A stretch of 64,000 nucleotides of DNA from the NCBI GenBank assembly GCA_002633005.1, contig NMRA01000041.1:687294-751293 (forward strand), read 5' to 3'. This document shows, in pieces, positions 57,701 to 64,000 of this stretch. The notes beneath the pieces were generated by a model, which did not search any database, had not been told where the DNA came from, and worked only from the letters and a program-made list of their open reading frames with translations. The position numbers were made by a program, and so were the translations under genes. Source of the stretch: Phoronis australis. Lineage: Eukaryota > Phoronida > Phoronidae. Each line of letters opens with the position of its first letter. Position 1 is the stretch's first letter.

Positions 57701-60700
57701 GAAAGTTCAAAAGGTAGGTCAATGTCGACTCGACGCCGTTAGCCGGTTTCGATTACCAAACTTTCGGAAAATAGTTTAAAGTAATACGATTATAGCAGTG
57801 TAAATAACGCTCAACATACAATCAGGTCTACATCATAATATCTGGAACAGGACTGTTAATTATATGACAGTCCTATCTCAGTTTTCATTTGCTAAATATT
57901 TTATCGTCAGTACTGAACTCAGGCGCCGATTCCTCGGTAACTACAGTATCAAATATTGTTGTTATTTAACTATTTTCAGGAGATATTACAATTTCAATGA
58001 AAAGTTACCCTTGTTTTCATCTTTTTTATCTCTTTTCAAGTAATAAATCGTCACATTTAAAACTGTTTCTTTTACCAGAGAAACCTTGCATCCTAACGCG
58101 CAAGTACATACATAGAGGATGTGATCCGCCACGTGAACAGTCTGAGTGAAGTACTGTAAACATCTGCGGAAAAAATGAAAGAAATTTAGGAATTCGAAGC
58201 GCATGGGATAAATACTCGACATTATTCCACGTATCGACCTCGACCTTCGGTCTCGGTCAATACGCGTAATAATGTCTCGTGGGATATTACTTCATGTACG
58301 CCACTCTCGGTACGTTTTGTGTATGTACTGCATTAAGTCAAATTCCATGTTAATAAAATAACGTAAATTTGAACCAATCCTTTTTCAACTATTGGCGATC
58401 TTATTCACTACAACAACAATTCATTTAGAGATTCCTATATTCCTCCGATTCTTTGTGAAGCTAAAGGAGAAAATGGGTGATCACGAGGCCAATAATTACA
58501 AAACTTCTTTACATTGAACAAAAAAATCATCTGAGTGTCCAAATAAATATCAAGTTCACGCATACGCGATCTTGAGATTAAGCAGGATTCCAACGGTTCA
58601 CGCCACAGCAATTACAAAGCTAAGGTCACGTGGTTCCTACACACCATTCGAGCGCTGGATTTCTCCTAAACGTGAAGATCAGTGTGTTGTGAATGCGTGG
58701 TTAAATTTCCCATAAAAACACAATTGTTCACGCTCACACTATGAGCGAGATTGCTAGAGGTCATGAAACCCGGGACGAAGAATTTTTATTTTGATAATTT
58801 TAAACAAATTGGACATCTTGAAAAATTATTCGTCTAGATTCCTGGAATCTGACCTTTTTCCACGTAAAAATAACCTTCGGCGCTCCCCTGGTAGGGCCTA
58901 TCCCGTGTGCGCAAAGACGGCAAACTTGGTCCAGGCTTTGCCGGTGCCGTCCATTTCAGTTGCGTGGCATCAACGGAACTCAAAAGCAAACATCCCGTGA
59001 AGTATGAAAACGCATTTGAAGCACATGCAAACTTTTGACTGTTTCAAGATCTATTAACTTAGGAGTTTTATTTCACAAATCAAATTTTCACTCGCTTTAA
59101 GAATTTTTAAACTTGGACGTTCAGCACGAAAAAATCACCGATCCAAAAACAACTTGAAAATGGCCAACTTCGACCGCGGCTTTTATCATATGATAGAACC
59201 ACCTACGACCCAGTGTGCGGTATTTAACGAAACGGGTCGCTGGGGTCCTCTGTAATGGCGTACGTTGAATTATCATGGTGTCCAGAGCTAGTGATCCGAA
59301 AAAGCCGCACAATCGGAAATTCCTAGCTTTCAAAACGAACGGGTGGAGTGGCTTTAACAAACCAGCTCGAGAGCACCTCTACTTGTCAGTCGCCGGGAGT
59401 TATAATGCTTCCTGGAATCCACTGCTCCAGTGAAGCTGAATCTTTCATGGAACAAGTTCCAATGACAATGCTGATAAAATATTGACCGTGAAACTGAGAA
59501 AACATTACTTCGGGCTTCTATCTTTTATTCATTTTTATTGTTCTGTATACCACCGGGATGTCGAAAGCCGGTACTGCTGGGAGTTCTGTGACCTGGTTTC
59601 GGTAGTAGTCTGGAAGATAATCATTGGCCTGTATATTGTCACACCAGACCAAGACTGTGCTCACTGTGCTCTGGCATATGACAGCGTTTTCCCGCTCAGT
59701 GACTTTACAAGACGTAGGGGGTTGTGAGCGTGTGATAACATCTAGCTTCTTTGTTAACTGCCAAGCACACTCTTTTATCTGTTATGACAACAAGCAGGCC
59801 AATTATCTACCAGGCTTATTACAGACCACGTGTGAGCACAGTCGTCAAAGTGAATTGGTCGTGTATTCCGGATAGGCAAAGACCATCGCCTCTGTTGGCC
59901 CGTCGGGCCAACAGAGGCGATGGTCATTGCCTACTTCGGAAAGAATAGATTGTCGACAACTTCGGTTGCAGTTGGGTGATTTTGGCGATTTAAAAATTAA
60001 ACACGATCGCCATTTGACGAAGATTTCAGAAATGCTATTGGTTTATGTTCAAATATGTTATCACTTATTTTTAACAGCACAGCCTCAGTTAGGGCCGGTA
60101 TAGATACGATCTTATTGGAGATTAGAGAAATTATCGAACAAAAGAGAGCTGGCCCTCCAACCATAAATGCCATCATAGTTAATCAGTCGTGTAAGATATT
60201 GGCTACAGGGGTCATCTTCCTAGTTGTTGGACTATAGAATCGAACAAGTTGGCCGGGAGCAACAGGAAAACGCCCGGAGTAAGGTGTTATCACACAAGGA
60301 CAGAAATGCATTGGGAAAATCGAAAAAAAATGAAAAATATCAACTGTAAAATATTCTTCATATATGGCCGTAATTAGTTTGCTGAGAATAATGTACCATT
60401 GATAACTTCGCAATATTAGTGGCTGGGCGCAATATGATCCAGAGATGGTCTTTGCTAGGTCTATGGTTTCTACCGACAGGTGGCGATCATGCTGAACGCC
60501 ATTTGTCGGTCAACGCGGGTCATTCGAAGATGAAGTACTGTTGAAGAATAACTGCTAACATTGCCTGTGACACAGTCAGTGTCTCAATGCGTAATGACAC
60601 CCTTACGAGCCTTTTCGTTCGGTGTCACTTCGCAGATAATTTTATAAACATTTTCATTGTCACATTTGAAAGGCTTCGAAGCCTTGAACTTAGCAAACTT

Positions 60701-63700
60701 ATCTGTCATCCACAGATCAAGTGTTGTTCTTGGTTCATTGCTCGAACTTTGAAAATAGTACTGCTTGTTCCTGTTGTACATAAATGATATCCCAATTGGT
60801 CTGTCTGGTAAAACCAGACAATGTCATGGATGGTGCAGTACTGAAATAAGTGAGGGGGCCATAGCCCCCCCCTCCCCCAGCTTTGCGACCCTCTTTCACC
60901 ACCCATGTCACATGGGCACAGAGCACTGAAATAAGTGGGAGGAAGGGGCTGTAGCCCCCTCCCCCAGGCCCCTATGGTGTGCCGTGAATGCATGTATTTG
61001 CAAACGATACAATATGTTACAACTTTGCCAACTCAGCCGCTGACAGAGTGGCTGACTGCAGACAGATCCTGATAATCTTGATCTGCCCGTGGGGGAACAA
61101 GTGGCTTATGACTTACCACCTAGGCAAGTACAGTGCCCTCACTCTGACGAGAAAATACCAAGTCCAGCCCACCTCCTATGTGCTTCACAATCACACGCTA
61201 GAGTTGGTAAAGGAGACTACATATTAATGGGTGTTATATGATCTCGCGCGTCCTCAGATGGTCGTCCCACATAAGCAACATCCAGAAGAAAGCTAATAAA
61301 ATTTAGGCTTTCTTTGACAAAACTTGCATATAAACAGCCAATGATGTAAAGAGTTTGTGTATAAAGCTATGATTTGCCCTACCTTGGAATCTGCATCTAC
61401 TAGCTGTTTGGGATCCTATTCCTGCCACAAAGATGTTACTGCTGCAGAGATACAGTACTGAGGAGAGCCGTGGGCTAGGTCACGAGACAGTTCAACTGTC
61501 TATCCTCTGTTGAGTCTATGTTAGATACCTTAAACTGGCCCACCCTTGACCACAGATGCAAAATCTGGCAGCTGAAAACGTTTTAGAAGTACGATAAAAA
61601 GTTGGTGATCATCAACTCTGATGTTACCCCTGTCGCAGATTCTGCTCTCTCTCTGGCATCTGTACCAAAAGGACATATAGTTATAACATTCCAATGAATA
61701 GTACAGATTACCTGAAAAAATTCTTTCCTAGAACAGTCGCACACTGGAATAGCTTGCTGGGCTTCATTACAGCCCCATCTCTTGACATCTTTGTCAGCAA
61801 GCTATCTGCCTTCATGAAGTAACTCTGCAAAATCCCTCCATCTGGGGCACCTGCCCTATTTGTAAATGACCTAGCCTCTAGCTCTGTTAACAGATCTCTG
61901 CAGTTACGTCCTGTATGTATATTATTTTTAAACTCGTTACAGTTGTTTTTGTCTTTGTTGATCTTCATTGTTCTACAGTGACATAATACTCTGGAGAAAG
62001 TGTGGTCACTTGAACTAAGAAGAAGAAGAGCTGAGGGCAGCTGATTTATATCTGAATTGCTGTACACTAATAACCGAGGTAATAATGTTAATTTTCAGAA
62101 AATAATGTTCCAATGTTCCAAGATGTTAACATCACATTCTCGGTGGAGTTTGGTGCTGTGGCTCAATACTCTGTGGATTTTGGTGATGGACTGAAACTGA
62201 CCACACCGGACAACATGACCTCTCACAAGTTTCATGCTTATGGGAACTTGCTTATCCAAGCTGATGTCTTGGACGTGGAGGGCAATTCTAAGGCCAGCTA
62301 TACCAACATACAGGTACAACATTTTTGGAATTAACTTAAATTGTGGAAACATTCAGAAACATTTAGTACAAGTGTTTGGGTGTTTAGGTGAAATGTCAGT
62401 AAATTCGTCACCAATTTAGTACACAATATTCTGGTGAAATGTAATTTATTTTGTTATAAAGTTTTCCACAAAAAGGATTCACAAAATTTTAGTCTATTGT
62501 TCTGCATGCATGTGAACTGGAGCGTTTGACAAAGTTTCTGTTATTTGCAGCCAGATAATCAGCCTACTAATGGAAAAATGACAAGTACTTTTCACAAAAA
62601 TGAATGATTGTCTTACAATTGATTTACTTACTAGCAGTTTGTTGAAATCAAGCAAACTGACAAAAGTTTTAATTAAATGGAAGTGAAACATTAACGATGT
62701 CAGTGTAATAAAAAATATCTTTTCAATAGCGATCTGCCATCTTGTTAACTTTGATTACTTTTTTGCTGTGAGTACTGTTTAATATGTACTTTTATTATTG
62801 TCTCGACCACAGCCGATTAACTTTCATCGACGCCATTGTAGTTATACTCGCAGTTTTTTGTCTTGTTTAACATTCACCATTCATTGTTTACTGTCTCCTT
62901 ATGTTACATGTACCATTGTTAGAATTATTCAAACAAAAATGGAGAAAATGGGCAGCAACTGTTAGTTTGAGAAAATTTCATCTCCAATTTTTTCATGCAA
63001 AATTACCGAGAGATTGCCATAACTGAAGTTTGCTTTTGATCAGTTGTAACAGAATATCATGCATTTTACAGATGGCCATGCCACTGAGCACTGTGAAAGT
63101 GTTAACTGACGCCACGCTTCCTACAGAACGCGTTGTGGTGTTTGACATCTTCGTTGCCACGGGATCTGGTGTCAATTTGACTCTTGACGTTGACGATGGC
63201 ACAGAAATACCGCCATTCCAGTTACCTGGTAAGCTGTGTGTTTAGAGGCAATATGCTGTTGTCAAGTAGTTTACATGTAAATTCTTGTGTCGACAATTAT
63301 TTTAGTGTGTAGTTTGCACAAGCATACATGTCAATCATTTTGCTCTAACCGTAGCAATTTTTGTAAAACTCAAAGCAAACCATAGCACTGATGAGAACTA
63401 GTCAAAATACTGATTGTTCAAATGCCAAAATGCATTACATGCTTGCGGCACAATCTTGTAAATCTTGTTAGTCTGCATTAGCCAGTGAGTGATGAACAAG
63501 AAGGGAAGGTTCAATTGTAAATCAGATTATTTCAGCAAAAAAGATTTGCCAGTATGAGTCAAAATGAAGGTTTGAGTAATTTAGCTATAGAACATAACAA
63601 GTACATGTAATATGTAGCAGTTTAGTGCTATGACTTAGCACTACACAAACAATGAGACACAAATTAGTACATAAGAAATATGTTGTTTGACATGCATGCA

Positions 63701-63980
63701 TAAGGTTTCATTTGATGCCTTCTTGAACCTTTATCCAGAACAATTTACCAAATTGGACGTGCAATGCTTGCTCTAAGTGGCAAATGAGTTAAGTCCTGTG
63801 ATGCTGAGTTTCATTGCAGACAACAAGATCGAGTATGTGGGCCCCGAGTGGGGTGTTGAAGATGAGAGCACTCTCACCACACGCAAGACATACCTGATGA
63901 TCAACCACTTGATAAAGAATACTGGACACGTGCTAGGGTGGAAGTATAATGCCAAGACAACTGGCGATATTAAATTCCAG
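51785..63980 (+). CDS. secreted or membrane protein with signal peptide, WSC domain and PKD domains (polycystin-1-like N terminus), incomplete
   Basis: Eight exons join in phase to 304 codons: 51785-51826, 52903-52924, 53676-53802, 54216-54324, 55274-55352, 62099-62313, 63072-63228, 63820-63980; the last ends at a GTGAGA donor, so the gene continues right. Residues 1-21 form a signal peptide (MGKVSFSALVVVLAGIFVTT). Residues 25-106 are a WSC domain with all eight expected cysteines, ending TCGG. Residues about 130-198 are a PKD domain (YSVDFGDG at 150-157); about 199-250 a second PKD-like unit (LDVDDG at 236-241). Residues 251-304 start an unassigned beta-rich module (GHVLGWKYNA, GDIKFQ). WSC followed by PKD is the order seen in polycystin-1 and its invertebrate relatives, where the ectodomain acts in adhesion or sensing. 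Without the GAIN, PLAT and transmembrane parts, full identity cannot be confirmed. Confidence 0.87.
55378..55447. repeat. three tandem copies of a 23-bp unit
   Basis: TCAATATTCAACATCACAAC with TT repeats three times, starting 25 bp inside the intron after the WSC-ending exon. Confidence 0.7.
55448..57490. other. intron, no gene recognised
   Basis: Part of the 6.7-kb intron of the WSC/PKD gene. Short open frames (56517-56997) lack motifs or splice partners. Confidence 0.35.
57491..58603. mobile_element. inverted-repeat element, about 1.1 kb, 50-bp imperfect arms
   Basis: GCGTGAGCCTGGAATCTTGC, continuing to about 57545, matches the reverse complement of 58551-58603 (TCTCAAGATCGCGT is exact in both). 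Inner phrases such as TTTATCCCATACGCG also recur inverted near 58200. Non-coding, intronic. Confidence 0.55.
59875..59932. mobile_element. palindromic solo terminus of the foldback family
   Basis: A 22-bp arm GACCATCGCCTCTGTTGGCC (plus CG) is perfectly mirrored around a single T (59903), extending imperfectly through AGGCAA / TTGCCT. The arm equals the end of the foldback element at 15301-16166, so this is a copy reduced to its two termini. Confidence 0.75.
60823..60990. repeat. second tandem pair of the 80-bp GGGG-TATAG-CCCC unit
   Basis: Same unit as 45252-45410 (AGCACTGAAATAAGTG, G run, TATAG or TGTAG, C run, CCCCTATGGTG). It directly abuts the LINE fragment. Confidence 0.65.
60991..62035 (+). 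mobile_element. dead non-LTR retrotransposon (LINE) fragment, C-terminal RT part and 3' tail
   Basis: The 79-codon frame begins with FANDTICYNFANSAAD, a decayed form of the RT catalytic motif F(A)DDT, then WGNKWLMTYHLGK and LHNHTLELVKETTY, typical of LINE reverse transcriptases just after the active site. Further matches in shifting frames with many stops run to about 61830 (HWNSLLG-like near 61740). The 3' end carries an AAG-rich tail (62015-62030), 60 bp before the next exon of the host gene. The first Asp of the DD pair is Asn; inactive. Confidence 0.75.
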
Positions 63981-64000
63981 GTGAGATATGACTAGAGCGC

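Overview
This is animal nuclear DNA: AT-rich, intron-dense (GT-AG introns of 0.2 to 12 kb) and full of degraded transposable elements. The gene set (a polycystin-like WSC+PKD protein, a melatonin-receptor-like GPCR, a CYP3/CYP5-like P450, POLR3H, Penelope-like debris) and the high divergence between duplicated contig ends suggest a highly polymorphic marine invertebrate, most likely a non-vertebrate deuterostome such as a hemichordate or cephalochordate. The species cannot be fixed from the sequence alone.

Layout. (1) 1494-16302, minus strand: five exons of POLR3H (RNA polymerase III subunit RPC8), with the 3' end beyond the left edge. Its introns hold a transposon with TIRs and a target-site duplication (2807-4725), arrays of a repeat carrying CTCF-like motifs (1-1117, 5280-7290), a foldback element (15301-16166) and, on the plus strand, a nested three-coding-exon gene for a 68-residue secreted peptide (9725-13112). 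An intron of that small gene holds a decayed Penelope-like retroelement. (2) 18906-36315, plus: a 15-exon, 532-residue cytochrome P450 of the CYP3 clan, head-to-head with POLR3H. It contains all three single-N gaps of the window; each N is flanked by two near-identical copies of one segment, which looks like unmerged contig ends rather than biology. (3) 35.1-37.7 kb: more of the CTCF-motif repeat, in the opposite orientation. (4) 42485-43627, plus: a melatonin-receptor-like GPCR with one coding exon. (5) 43.6-51.8 kb: intergenic, with MITE copies, a 69-bp palindrome and a broken THAP-domain fragment. (6) 51785-63980, plus: the 5' part of a secreted or membrane protein with signal peptide, WSC domain and PKD domains, running off the right edge. 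Its 6.7-kb intron holds an inverted-repeat element, a palindrome and a dead LINE fragment.

The genes do not form one pathway. The clearest structural stories are POLR3H with an antisense gene nested in its intron, the false tandem duplications inside the P450, and repeat arrays whose conserved core matches the bilaterian CTCF motif, pointing rightward at 5-7 kb and leftward at 35-38 kb. Exon structures were built by hand from reading frames, splice sites and protein-family similarity; no alignment was run.
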